Shown: positions 32,701-44,039 of the stretch, piece by piece
Layout of the letters: the number at the start of each line of letters is the position of its first letter
Numbering within the stretch: position 1 is the stretch's first letter
From: Bromus sterilis
Taxonomy: Eukaryota; Streptophyta; Magnoliopsida; Poales; Poaceae
NCBI GenBank assembly: GCA_950022295.1
Contig: OX465595.1
Location: 224,963,770 to 225,027,769, forward strand
Length of the DNA: 64,000 nucleotides
Direction: 5' to 3'
The notes under the pieces: model-generated
Told to the model about the DNA's origin: nothing
What the model saw: the letters and a program-made list of their open reading frames with translations, nothing else
The model's database searches: none
Made by a program: the position numbers and the translations under genes

Positions 32701-33520
32701 AAAATTGGTCGGCAAGCTTCTGCACGAAGAGGCTTTCGTCGACGGCGATCTTCCTGGACAGCTTTTCCCGGCCGTTAGGCGTCTCTCGCCGCGCGGGCTC
32801 ACGGCGGCGCTCTGTGATGGAGCTCGGGCTGGCGCGAAATCGGCGGGGAAAGGGCAGGGAAGGTGAGCTGCGAGGGGGAAAAGTCCATGGAGTGCTCGGG
32901 CGTCTCTGTGGTGCCAGTAAAGGGCTCGGGGGCACCTAGAAGTGTCGCGGTGGCGTCGGCGTATCCCCTGCTCGACACCGAGCAGCTTAGGGGCGAGGGG
33001 AGGAAGACGACAGGATGGGGTGGGCTGGGCCAGGCTAGGTGGGCCAGGGGGATGAGTTGGGCCTGTTTGCCCCCTTTCTTTTATTTCTCTTTTAATTCTT
33101 TCTGTAATTTGTTTAGCTTTAGTGAATAAAACACCACAACATTTTTATAAATTCCCAAATATTTTATGTGGCCTTACCAGACATAAATCTAGCCACTCAC
33201 AAGTTTTGAGCATTTTTTAAATTCAAATATTTTGAATTTCAAATCAAATAGGGGTATTAATTAATTTCCAAGCCCTCTTTGGAATTTTTGAAAAATCTTG
33301 GTGCATGTAGTGGGACCCACTTCACTTTATATGTGATCATGCATATTTATAAGACTTTTCAGAAACAACAGAGTAACATTTGGAAGAAATTTTTATCTGG
33401 CCATTTGAATTAAATTCTTTATGGCTTTTCTTTTTCCCCAATTCAAATTTCTTTTGAAATTTTTACATGATGCAAAGTTACCACCTAACCCTAGCACATA
33501 CCTATGTTGGGGTTGTGACA
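29746..33520 (-). repeat. 3' LTR of element H (3775 bp)
   Basis: In + order it runs from TGTCGGGACGCGG to GGGGTTGTGACA. It matches 37064-40820 throughout. It contains the GC-rich block (about 32280-33060), a TGACG-containing spot near 32145-32175 and the palindrome cluster near 30861-30890. Confidence 0.95.
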
Positions 33521-36400
33521 ACTCGCCCCCACTCAAAAGAATCTCGTCCCGAGATTCAGAAGTCCGTGGGAGGAAGTATGGATACTCGGCACTGATACGG
33601 TCTTCTCTTTCCCACGTGGCTTCTTTCTCGGAGTGGTGTGACCATTGCACTTTCAGAAAATTAATCTTCTGCCGACGAGTGAAACGCTCTGCGGAATCAA
33701 GAATACGAACGGGGTACGCTCGATAAGAAAGGTCATCTTGGAGATCAAGCATTTCATGGTCGACTTCGCGAATGGGGTCCTAGATGCAACGCCTGAGTTG
33801 TGACACATGGAATACATCATGTACTCGGGAAAGGTGCGGGGGTAGTTCAAGTTGGTAGGCAACTTCTCCACGTTTAGCAAGAATGCGGAAAGGTCCAATA
33901 TAACGTTGGGCCAACTTGCCTTTGATACCGAATCGTTGGGTTGCCTTCAGAGGAGTAACCCGAAGGTCAGCATTCTCGTCCAGATTGTAGCTTTCTTGCC
34001 TATGATGAAGATCATAGTAGCTTTTCTGACGAGACTGGGCTGCTTTCAATTGATCACGAACAATGCGAACTTGTTCTTCTGCTTCCATGATCATATCCGG
34101 TACAAAGAATTGTCTTTCACCAGTTTCTGACCTGTTAAGGGGTGTTCGACATTTTCGTCCATAAAGGAGTTCAAAAGGAGCCATGTTCAGACTAGATTGG
34201 AAACTATTGTTATAAGAAAATTCGGCGAATGGAAGAGACTTCTCCCAATTCCTTTCGAATGAGATAACACAAGCTCTGAGCATGTCTTCAAGAATTTGGT
34301 TAACCCTTTCAACTTGACCGCTAGACTGAGGATGTAAAGCTGTACTAAAGGAGAGATGAGTTCCCATAGTATTCTGAAAGCTTCCCCAGAATCTAGAGGT
34401 GAAAAGGCTACAACGATCAGAATTGATTTCCAAAGGAACACCATGAAGAGACACAATTCTAGAGACATACAAGTCCGCTAACTGGCTAGCAGTTATAGAC
34501 TCGCGAACGGGAAGGAAGTGAGCAACTTTGGAAAGTCTATCCACAACGACGAAGATGTCATCATTTCCTTTCTGGGTTTTTGGAAAGCCAGTGATGAAAT
34601 CCATAATAACTTTGTCCCATTTGCACTCTGGAATAGGCAAAGGTTAAGGAGTGCCAGCAGGTCTTTGGTATTCGGCCTTAATGCGACGACAAACATCACA
34701 TTCGGCAACATACTAAGCAATTTTTCGTTTCATCCTAGTCCACCAAAATCTCTAGCGTAGGTATCGGTACATCTTTGTGCTACCAGGATGAATAGAAAGG
34801 GGATTATCATGAGCCTCCTTAAGAATTATCCTCCTAAGATTGTGTTTTCGTGGTACAACCAATCGAGTGCCAAAGAAAACGACACTTTGACCATTTATGG
34901 AGAAAAATTTAGCAACTCCGCTAGCAATGTTCTTCTTGATCTCTCGAATACCACTATCACGTTTCTGGGCGGCTATGATTTTATCCTCAAGAGTTGGTTT
35001 CGCCACCAAGGTAGAAAGATAGCTATGAGGAACAATCTCAAGATTGAGCTTGCGAAATTCCTCATGAAGAAGTGGTTGACACTGTTGTAACATGAGGTTG
35101 TTACAATACGACTTACGACTTAGTGCATCAGCCATGACATTGGCTTTGCCTGGGGTGTAAGAAATTCCTAATTCATAATCTTTTATCAACTCAACCCAGC
35201 ATCTTTGCCTGAGATTAAGATCTGGATGGGTGAAAATGTATTTGAGGCTTTGTGGTCGGAATAGATCTCACAACGATTACCAAGGAGGTAATGTCGCCAA
35301 GTTTTTAGGGCATGAACTACGACAGCGAGTTCAAGATCATGAGTAGGATAGTTCTCTTCATGTGGATGCAACTGGCGTGAAGCATAAGCTACCACATGTC
35401 TATCTTGCATAAGTATGCATCCTAACCCTTGCCGTGAAGCATCAGAATAGATCTCGAAATCCTTTTTGGTATCTGGAGGCGCAAGTACGGGTGCAGAAGT
35501 CAATCTTCTTTTCAGCTCTCGAAAGGTTTCCTCGCACTTGGGAGTCCATTCAAATTTCTTATCTTTCTTGAGGAGTTCAGTTAGAGGCTTTGCAACTTTA
35601 GAAAAGTTCTCGAGGAAGCGACAACAATAGCTTGCTAAGCCAAGAAAACTCCTAACTTCCTTAACCGATTCAGGTGGAGTCCATTCAAGGACAGCCTGAA
35701 CTCTCTTGGGATTGACAGGAATGCCTTTTGCAGTAATCACGTGGCCTAAGTAGGTCACTTCTGGTAGCCAAAATTCACACTTGGAGAACTTGGCATAAAG
35801 GAGATGCTCTCGAAGTTTCATAAATATCATCCTAAGATGTTCTGCGTGTTCTTCTTCGTTCTTAGAGTATATAAGGATGTCATCGAGGTAAACCACGACG
35901 AACTTGTCCAAATACTCCATGAAGATCGAGTTCATCATGCGTGAAAAAGTAGCAGGGGCATTGGTTAAACCGAAGGACATGACGGTGAACTCATAAAGAC
36001 CATAACGAATAGTGAAAGCCGTTTTGGGAATGTCCTTGTTTCTGATTTTGATTTGATGATAGCCTAATCTCAAAACCATCTTGGAGAAGACAGAGGATCC
36101 AGCAAGTTGATCATAAAGATCATTGATCTTGGGAAGTGGGTACTTGTTCTTTATCGTCGCTAGATGTAGCGGGCGATAATCTACGCACATCCTTTCTGTT
36201 CAATCTTTCTTCATTACGAACAGAACGGGGCAATCCCATGGCGATGAGCTAGGGCAGATGAAGCCTTTTGCCAACGAAGCATCAAGTTAGGTTTTTAGCT
36301 CAGCTAACTCATGTGGGGCCATTCTATATGGACGTTTCGAAATTGGGGTTGTGCCTGGTATAAGATCCACTATGAACTCTACACATCTGTCGGGTGACTA
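33393..36400 (-). pseudogene. Element H pol: RT, RNase H, integrase, chromodomain-like tail
   Basis: RT begins near 36400 with a damaged N-terminus (TGA where A has TGG, just above 36190). It continues MCVDYRPLH, LGYHQIKI and YLDD (complement of about 35879-35890). A single-base loss near 35252 in RNase H, where A and I have GACCACCAAAGC-like text, shifts the frame. Integrase then continues in one frame from 35189 with stops at 34752, about 34643 and 33780. These fit CAG to TAG, CAA to TAA and AAG to TAG compared with A and I. Integrase shows DFITGFP, NSDRCSLF and GQVERVN. The tail carries RILDSAERFTRRQ and LKVQWSHH. The final frame extends about 43 codons into the 3' LTR. Confidence 0.9.
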
Positions 36401-37044
36401 GGTAGACGGGGTTGGATTACTGGGTAGTTTCCTAGAGGATGCCCATGGCTACTAGGGATAGAACCGATATGTCAGAGTAGAAAAGTACCCCAACACGATG
36501 ATTAGTGTGGTTATTCTGGCTACAAGACATACAAAGTGGGATGAAGAGCTGCAAATGAATCACAATAGGTTTCTAGAACAAAACCTACAACAAAGTCTAT
36601 GGAACTGTCGGGTATGCCACCTAACAATTCTTCTGAAAAGTCATCCAAAATAGAGGGAAGGATTTTTCAAATGCATAAGATTATGAGGAAACCTGGAATG
36701 ACTTGGACAACATAACGGCTGTAATTTCAAGAGAAATGGAAATCATCCCAACATTTCAACAACACTTACATAAGAAGTTCCAAACAGAAAGCACCACAAC
36801 TCTAGAAAACTGAACACAACTTTCCTACGGCTACAAGGAAGCAATCAACGAGATGTTCTAGTAAGACATAGATGAGCCTAGTCCTATCTTCCCGTAGAAC
36901 AAGATGAGGGTGACTCAGAATTTAGATCGATGAGGGTAAGTAAAAAAAGAAGCCTTATGTTGTTCCCTTTATACCCAAATAACTATATAACTATAGAATG
37001 CTAGACTCGACTTCGACCAAGAGTTTGATAATCCTACAGACAGT
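36401..37044 (-). other. Element H leader and deleted gag/protease region
   Basis: Only about 640 bp separate the primer site from the RT remnant. A full chromovirus would have gag and protease here, about 2 kb. I see no gag, zinc knuckle or protease motif in either strand, so an internal deletion is inferred. Confidence 0.6.
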
Positions 37045-37059
37045 CCTGCTTTGATACCA
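37045..37059 (-). promoter_or_regulatory. Primer binding site, initiator tRNA-Met type (element H)
   Basis: On the minus strand TGGTATCAAAGCAGG starts 5 bp from the LTR edge (37064). It matches the TGGTATCAGAGC complement of the initiator tRNA-Met 3' end with one change. Confidence 0.85.
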
Positions 37060-37063
37060 AGTC

Positions 37064-40000
37064 TGTCGGGACCGGGTTTAGCGTATGCAAGAGTCTCTAC
37101 AACACAATCGTATGGAGAGCCAAGAACCGTACTCACTTGTCTAAGCAGACAAGGCCAAGCACAGAACATTCTCGGAAAGCATCGAACGTGAGGGGCATCC
37201 CATCCAGGTCGGATGATCAACTGAGATGGGTCCTCATCGTCCGCACACAAGTCTAAATGATATGGGTGGTGAACTCCCATACTCATAGACAAGTCGCCTC
37301 AACCATACTATCAATTGTATCATAATCCTTACATATACTTACTCCAGCCCGATCACTTAGTCGGGGTCTAGGGAGGGCTCGATCATACATCAAACTGTGC
37401 ACGTGACGGAGTCACGGGAAATCGCATCGCGATGCCCCAAGCTGCGCACATCGAAGGGCCACTTGGTGTATAAAAGACCGCCAGCCAGATCACAACTAAG
37501 GTCTCGAAAACCCATACTAAGAATGCATGTTATAATCATACACGCATCACACATGTCTAGTATGAACAACATGTATCATTGTAATTCTCTACAAAGTGTA
37601 CAACTTTATTGATAACTCTTACAGAGTGCACACAGAGATCAAAAGTCTGTGATCCAACATTACATAAAACATGCAGAAGAAAAGTAGGTATGAGTACAAA
37701 CAAGTTTAACAAATGGCTCAGAGAAGCCATATCTATAAACAAGCACTTCCACGAGGGACCAGACTGCTGTCTGGAACTATACTGGTCAACGTCGAGCTTC
37801 AGGAAGGTGAGTCTATCGGGGGCTGTGTTTCCATCTAAAACATAGAATAAGCAAACATGAGTAGAAAGTCGTACTCAGCAAGACTTACATCAGAACTATA
37901 CTACTCATGCTCAAGTTTCAAGTTAAAGGGAGGTGGGGTTCAACATGCAGAAGTGCCAGCTTTGACTTGGCTAGTCCTGTACTACGAGTACCAGACTTGA
38001 GGTAAGAAGCGTACACGAGTCCACTACCAAGTCTCCAACCAATACACCACTATGGATACTTCCTCGACTTCCCCACGAGGAAGCACACCATAGCACTCAA
38101 GCTTATCTTGCGAGTTTTATAAGTATCCATTCAAGTTATCTAATGATCAAGTAGAGGTCTCCAAGTAGTCGATGACCGCGGACGCGGCTATTCGAATATT
38201 TTTCTTAACCCTGCAGGGGTGTACTTCTTCACACGCGTGTCATCACTTACAGCCCAGGAATCGTCATCCTTCAAGAGGATGTCGGATGGGGATAATCACC
38301 AAGGCACTTAGCTCACCTTACCTTCGCTAATCCAGGAGTCGACTATCTGAGTTGGTTACCGCTCGAGAGTCCGGCCGGTTCATGATACAGACCCAGACAA
38401 TACTGGAGACCGAGACGCCACCCTGGAAGATGGTTTTACTGCCTCACAGGTCCACCCGCATATCTAAATGATGCAACCTCTCATTCATTCTTTTTCTATG
38501 CATATGTCAAATGAAAAGCCCGAACTAGTGTGACTCCTGGACTTGATCGGGGGTGAGTTAATAGGCCAAACGGGGTCCCCATAAAACCCTACATGTGGTA
38601 GTAATCTTTGTCTTGGATCACAACACAAGAACTCGGGGCCTAGGGCAGTGTTCAACGAGACAACCCACTGTGTACTCCTACACAGCCTCTCATCGTTAAC
38701 CTTTGTTCAGGGTGGATTCACCAACACGTTATCATCAGCACCATTATGAATATCCATCCCGACTCAAAAACAATGTAACCTCATTGTAACACTAATAAGC
38801 AATAAGCAGTAACAGTTGCAGGGGCCACATGCTCAACATTCAACTCCTATATCTGCTAGGATTGTGGTTTGCTTAATACGGTGACAAAATGATAGGTCAT
38901 GCATCGGAATGGGTTCAACTATGCGAAAGAACGTGTCTCGGTGATCTCCTAAACATGCATAAGCGAGACTGAGAGGGAAGTAGGATTTTATAGACATGAT
39001 CAATGGGGTTTGCTTGCCTTGCTGACGATACACGGGTTTAACGGACTTCTTCTTCTTCGGGAGTGATCACCGTCTCGGAAAGTCTGTTATTGGAACAATC
39101 ATCAACAAAGGGGGGCAACTTTGAAAGTAAATGCACAAGCACATGATATAGTTGTCCATGATGTGAATGCTACTGGTTTGTGGCGAATTCATCTTAATTG
39201 AAGTGTATTGCATTTGCAATGCAAATTCAAACTTCAAATTCAAATTCAAATTATGCCATATGCATGTTTGCTACTGTTCACCCATTTTAAAATTGTCAAA
39301 CATAGAAACAAGTTTCATATTCATAATCCTTGCATTTTTTTGATAATTTTTCATATATTATATGCTAAATTTAGAGTTAAAATGAATATTCTATGAATTT
39401 CCAAAGTTTAATGTATTTTCTGTCTTTTCTGTAATTAATTTAAATTAGAAAACTATTTACTACGTCATCACCACGTCAGCATGACGTGGGGGGGGGGGGC
39501 TGACTGGTGGGTCCCTGCTGTCAGTCTCTCTGGGGTTTAAACCCTGTTTAATTAATTAACAGTGGGTTAATTAGGGGGGTAGGGCCCACCTGTCAGTGAG
39601 GGTTAGGGGGGTTAGTTAGTGGGGGGTTAGTCAGTGAGGGTTAGGGGGCGTCACAGGGACGGCGGCGCCTTGCCGGAATGGGATCCCGGCCACAGGATGG
39701 CTCGCAAAGGGCAGCAAAATGATGCCCTCGCACACACGCATCCGAAGGGGCATAAGGGGAGGCTCGAGGAGCACGGAGGAGACCTCCACGACGGCCATGG
39801 CGGTGGCCGTGCTCACTTCCCATGGTGGCCGTGGCTAGAGGGAGAAAATGGAGGGGGAAAGTTGGGGATTTCGATCGCATGCTCATCAGAAACGCAATGG
39901 AGGCAACGGCGAGGTCGGTGTGCCTTGGAGACAACGGAATCAACGAACGGGTGCGGCAGCTCCGGCGAGAAGTCGACGAGGATTGCGGTAGCTCGGGGCA

Positions 40001-40820
40001 AAATGGGTCGGCCAGCTTCTGCACGGAGAGGCTTCCGTCGACGGCGATCTTCCTGGACAGCTTTTCCCGGCCGTTGGGCGTCTCTCGCCTCGCGGACTCA
40101 CGGCGACGCTCTGCGGTGGAGCTCGGGCTGGCGCGAAATCGGCGGGGAAATGACAGGGAAGGTGAGCTGCGAGGGGGAAAAGGCCGTGGAGTACTCGGGC
40201 GTCTCCGTGGAACCAGTACAGGGCTCGGGGGCGCCTATAAGTGTCGCGGTGGCGTCGGCGCATCCCCTGCTCGACACCGAGCAGCTTAGGGGCGAGGGGA
40301 GGAAGACGACAGGATGGAGTGGGCTGGGCCAGGCTAGGTGGGCCAGGGGGGATGAGTTGGGTCTATTTGCCCCCTTTCTTTTATTTCTCTTTTAATTCTT
40401 TCTGTAATTTGTTTAGCTTTAGTGAATAAAATACCAAAGCATTTTTATAAATGCCAAAAAAAATTATGTGGCCTTACCAGACATAATTCTAGCCACTCAC
40501 AAGTTTTGAGCATTTTTTAAATTCAAATAATTTGAATTTCAAATCAAATAGGGGTATTAATTAATTTCCAAGCCCTATTTGGAATTTTTGAAAAATCTTG
40601 GTGCATGAAGTGGGACCCACTTCACTTTATATGTGATCATGCATATTTATAAGACTTTTCAAAAATAACAGAGGAAAATTTGGAAGAAATATTTATCTGG
40701 CCATTTGAATTAAATTCTTTAGGGCTTTTCTTTTTCCCCAATTCAAATTTCTTTTGAAATTTTGACATGATGCAAAGTGACCACCTAACCCTAGCACATA
40801 CCTAAGTTGGGGTTGTGACA
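37064..40820 (-). repeat. 5' LTR of element H (3757 bp)
   Basis: In + order it runs from TGTCGGGACCGGG to GGGGTTGTGACA and is followed by the TSD ACCGG. It is homologous end to end with 29746-33520. Small indels separate them, e.g. a G run near 39488 and a local tandem duplication of the TTAGTCAGTGAGGGTTAGGG type near 39590-39645. Confidence 0.95.
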
Positions 40821-41854
40821 ACCGGCCACCACGGAGCCGGTTACAACAATAGAAATCAGCAGTCAGGCCACACAGGAACCGGCTCAGGATCCCAGTATCA
40901 AGGACCCGGAGCCGGGAGGCAGATGCAATCAGGGCTTGCCGGATTTTAAGCAAACCCGACGCAACTCAATGACCATGAAGCATATCACGTTTTCACCACC
41001 AACAGCTTTCAAAGGGATAGAAAACTTCAAAAGCGTGTTGCCTTGTCTGCAGTGAAGGAGCCGACAATACCTAAGGGGCTCAACTGGTCCGAACAACCAA
41101 TAACCCGAACATGGGATAACCCAGGGACCCTAACCTTGGTAGTGGCACCACAAGTTGTCGGATACACCTTGCATAAGGTACTCATGGATGGGGGAAGTAG
41201 CATTAACATCCTCTATTATGAGACCTTCCGCAGAATGGGGTTAACACACAAACAGCTACAACCCTCCAATACGATTTTTCATGGAATCTTCCCAGGTAAA
41301 TCAGCGCGACCCATAGGAAGATATACCTCGAGACACCTTTTGGGATTTCTGAAAACTTTTGTTCTGAAATCATACCCTTCGAAGTCGTCAAACTCGAGAG
41401 TCCATATCACGGAATTTTTGGAAGGCCGACTTACGCCCGATTCATGGCTCGTTCCTGTTATGTCTATTTGAAACTCAAAATGCCGGGTCCAAACGGACCA
41501 ATCATGGTTGAAGGAAGCCAGTCGTGGTCCACTAAATGTGAGTAGCAACATGTTAAATACACCGAGTCGGCCTGTGCCAAGGAGGACTTGACGGCCTATA
41601 AGGAGAAGGTAGATCCGGAGGATCCTACGATCTAAAACAAGCCGACTCTGGATACCAATCCAAAGTTTTAACCGGCTCAAGATAGCAAGAAAGTCGACTT
41701 CGTCCCTGGTGATGCTTCACAACAGTTCATCACTGGGACAGGGCTCTCTAATAAATAGGAAAGCACGCTCATCGAGTTCCTTTGTCAGAATCGGGACATC
41801 TTTGCATGGAAACCTTCTGACATGCTAGACGTCCCGAGGGAACTCACTGAGCAC
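40821..41854 (+). pseudogene. Element G/D end of gag and aspartic protease
   Basis: This segment resumes gag right after H (glycine/asparagine-rich, GAGCCGGTTACAACAATAG), matching F from about 20760. The protease frame 41043-41471 contains LMDGGSSINILYYET with the catalytic aspartate in a DGGSS context, then FRRMGLTHKQLQPSN. A frameshift near 41325 is followed by the ILGRP-equivalent region. The linker (ACAKEDLTAYKEKVDPEDPT) leads to NRDIFAWKPSDM before C interrupts at 41854. Confidence 0.78.
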
Positions 41855-43467
41855 TGATACGGTGTCGATCTCTCACTCCTCGTTGGTTACCCCAAGTGGA
41901 AGTTGAGATGTAGCGTAGGAAAAAGTTTCCCTCGGTAAAGATACCAAGGTTATCGAACCAGTAGGACTCCAAGAGATACAAGAAGGTGTCACGGCGCTTG
42001 ACGTGGACCTACACACAACAACAAATAACTTTGCTCCCAACGAGTATTGAGGAGTTGTCAATTCCTCCTCCTTGCTGTTTACAAAGGATCAACGCAAGAG
42101 ATAATAATAGTGGCAACTGAAAGTAAACTAAGGAAGTAAATAGTAATGTGAAGATGGACCGGGGTCCCGTAATTTTCACTAGTGATGTCTCTCTCCCAAA
42201 AGACGATAAAAGTGCTAGCGAGGTAAACAAATCACAGCTGGGCAATTGACAGAATTATGAAGCCACCGTAATGCTAAATATGCTGCAAAGAAAGGAAGGG
42301 CTCAAAAGCAATGGGCAGTACGCCAAGGTAAGTAGACCGAAATCCAACTGTATCTACTATGAATCATCCACCTTGATATATCTATCTAGAACATCTCACT
42401 GGTATTAAGTTGTGAATCCCACCCAAAGTGTAAACTCAAAGCAACAGACAACTGCATTAAAAGAACTTTGCGTAAAGTAAACAATCCTTGCACCCGCGAG
42501 TACAAGAACCGTTGTTTTCTCCCTGGTGGCAACAACACATCCCCCAGTCTCATGTTTCTGTCACTCAAGCTAGACATCAAGGGGCTGAACCCACAATCAA
42601 GCATATCCCTCCCTCTTGGAGTTGCAACAAACTACTTGGCCAAAGTAAAATACGGCAAAGGAAAACATGCAAGAATTTACTCAAGAACAAAATATAAAAG
42701 AGAAGAACCAAATATATTACTCATCAAAATCTGAACATAGTCTCATAATCCATCAGATCCCAGAAAACTCATCATAGCAACAACAGAAATTACAAAGGTG
42801 CCTCGATCATGTGAGGCAGCTCACGAGGTCTCGAAAGTGGAAGCACAAAGAGGGGAGAGAAGTACATCACATAGCTACTGGTCACGGACCCATGGTCCAA
42901 GGGGAACTACTCACGGTACATACGGGAGGCGTCCACGGCTATGGATGGTCTCTCGGAGGGGGTTCCTCCTCCCGGCAGGGTGCCGGGGCTGCTTCTGCAG
43001 GAAGCCCCGATCTAGAAACGGCGGCAGCGGCGGTACAGAGGCGAGTTTGCGGAAAAGAGATCGATATTAGGGGTTTCCACCCCGAGGGCTAAATACAGGC
43101 GGAGGGGGGTGTCGAGGGGACCCACCAGGCAGCCAGGAGGCCTCCTGGCGCGGCCTAGGGTGGGGCCGCGCCAGGGACCCTCCTGGTCTCCTGGTGGTGG
43201 CCCCCCTCCGCTGCCTTGGTGATTCCGGAAGCTTCCGGGTCGCTGATTTTTTATCTGATTTTTCTGGATTTTTTGGAGCACTTTTAATGGTTGGAAAACG
43301 TAAAATACAAAAACAACAGAAAATAGCAACTGACAGCTAGGTGCACTGGGTTAATAGATTAGTCCAAATATGCTCAAAAGTGTATGAAAGTTCAAGCAAA
43401 TCATGGCAAAGTCACACAAAACTTGCATGGAGCAAGCAGAAATTATAGATATGTTTGGGACCTATCA
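41855..43467 (-). repeat. 3' LTR of element C (1613 bp)
   Basis: In + order it runs from TGATACGGTGTCG to GGGACCTATCA, homologous to 50881-52488. It carries a perfect 12 bp stem with 8 nt loop, CCTGGCGCGGCC (43144-43155) and GGCCGCGCCAGG (43164-43175). Confidence 0.94.
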
Positions 43468-44039
43468 ACATCCCCAAGCTTAATTCCTGCTCGTCCTCGA
43501 GTAGGTAAATGATAACAAGCATAATTTCTGTGGTGACATGCCAAACAACCATATAAGGACTTGTAAGTAAAGCCATCAAAGCATGCAATTCAATTCAAGT
43601 CTTAACAAGCAAGAGTCTATATTAGCATTGACACAAGCAACAAAATAACAAAAGGTGCAAGAGCTCTCGCTGTCTGTGACTCGAATGTCTCCATATGGTG
43701 TTTGCGTGCAAGCAGGGGACTGGGTAAAAGAGAGAAAAAAGGTTGTTGAGAACAACTATCTACTAAAGTTTCACACTTGGTCTCCTTTGGATTCTTATCT
43801 TGACTCGTCCCCAGACCACTAGCCAGGTACAAGTCAAACTGATCCACTCCCTTTCGATGTTTTGAGCACTCATGCAATGGATGAGCGTGAGCAATAAAGT
43901 TGACACCTAAAAGGCGAAACAGAAAGAAGGTGGAGGAGGAAGACAAAAAGGTGTGAAAGGCTCACATCAATGAGGACAATCATAGGCGAGAGAAGGCCAT
44001 ATGATAGATATGATGTGAGGTGTACGGATTGCCATGCAA
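43468..44039 (-). other. Element C PPT and distal 3' UTR
   Basis: The PPT on the minus strand (TTAAGCTTGGGGATGT) abuts the LTR at 43467. The rest is noncoding and homologous to the B 3' UTR end. It is interrupted by J, and the copy of TSD TGCAA is at 44035-44039. Confidence 0.8.

Larger units (their letters stand above)
29746..40820 (-). mobile_element. Element H: chromovirus with intact ends, gag deleted
   Basis: H is complete from LTR to LTR (11,075 bp) and flanked by the TSD ACCGG. On the minus strand the order is 5' LTR 37064-40820, primer site for initiator tRNA-Met, a short noncoding remnant, RT, RNase H, integrase, chromodomain-like tail, PPT and 3' LTR 29746-33520. The internal region is only 3.5 kb: gag and protease are missing. 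It is closely related to A and I. Confidence 0.95.

Noticed and set aside
32276..32939. Overlapping 219 aa (minus) and 210 aa (plus) ORFs in the H LTR
   Set aside because: The region is LTR by homology with 39630-40395, where the frames differ; both strands are open because of high GC.
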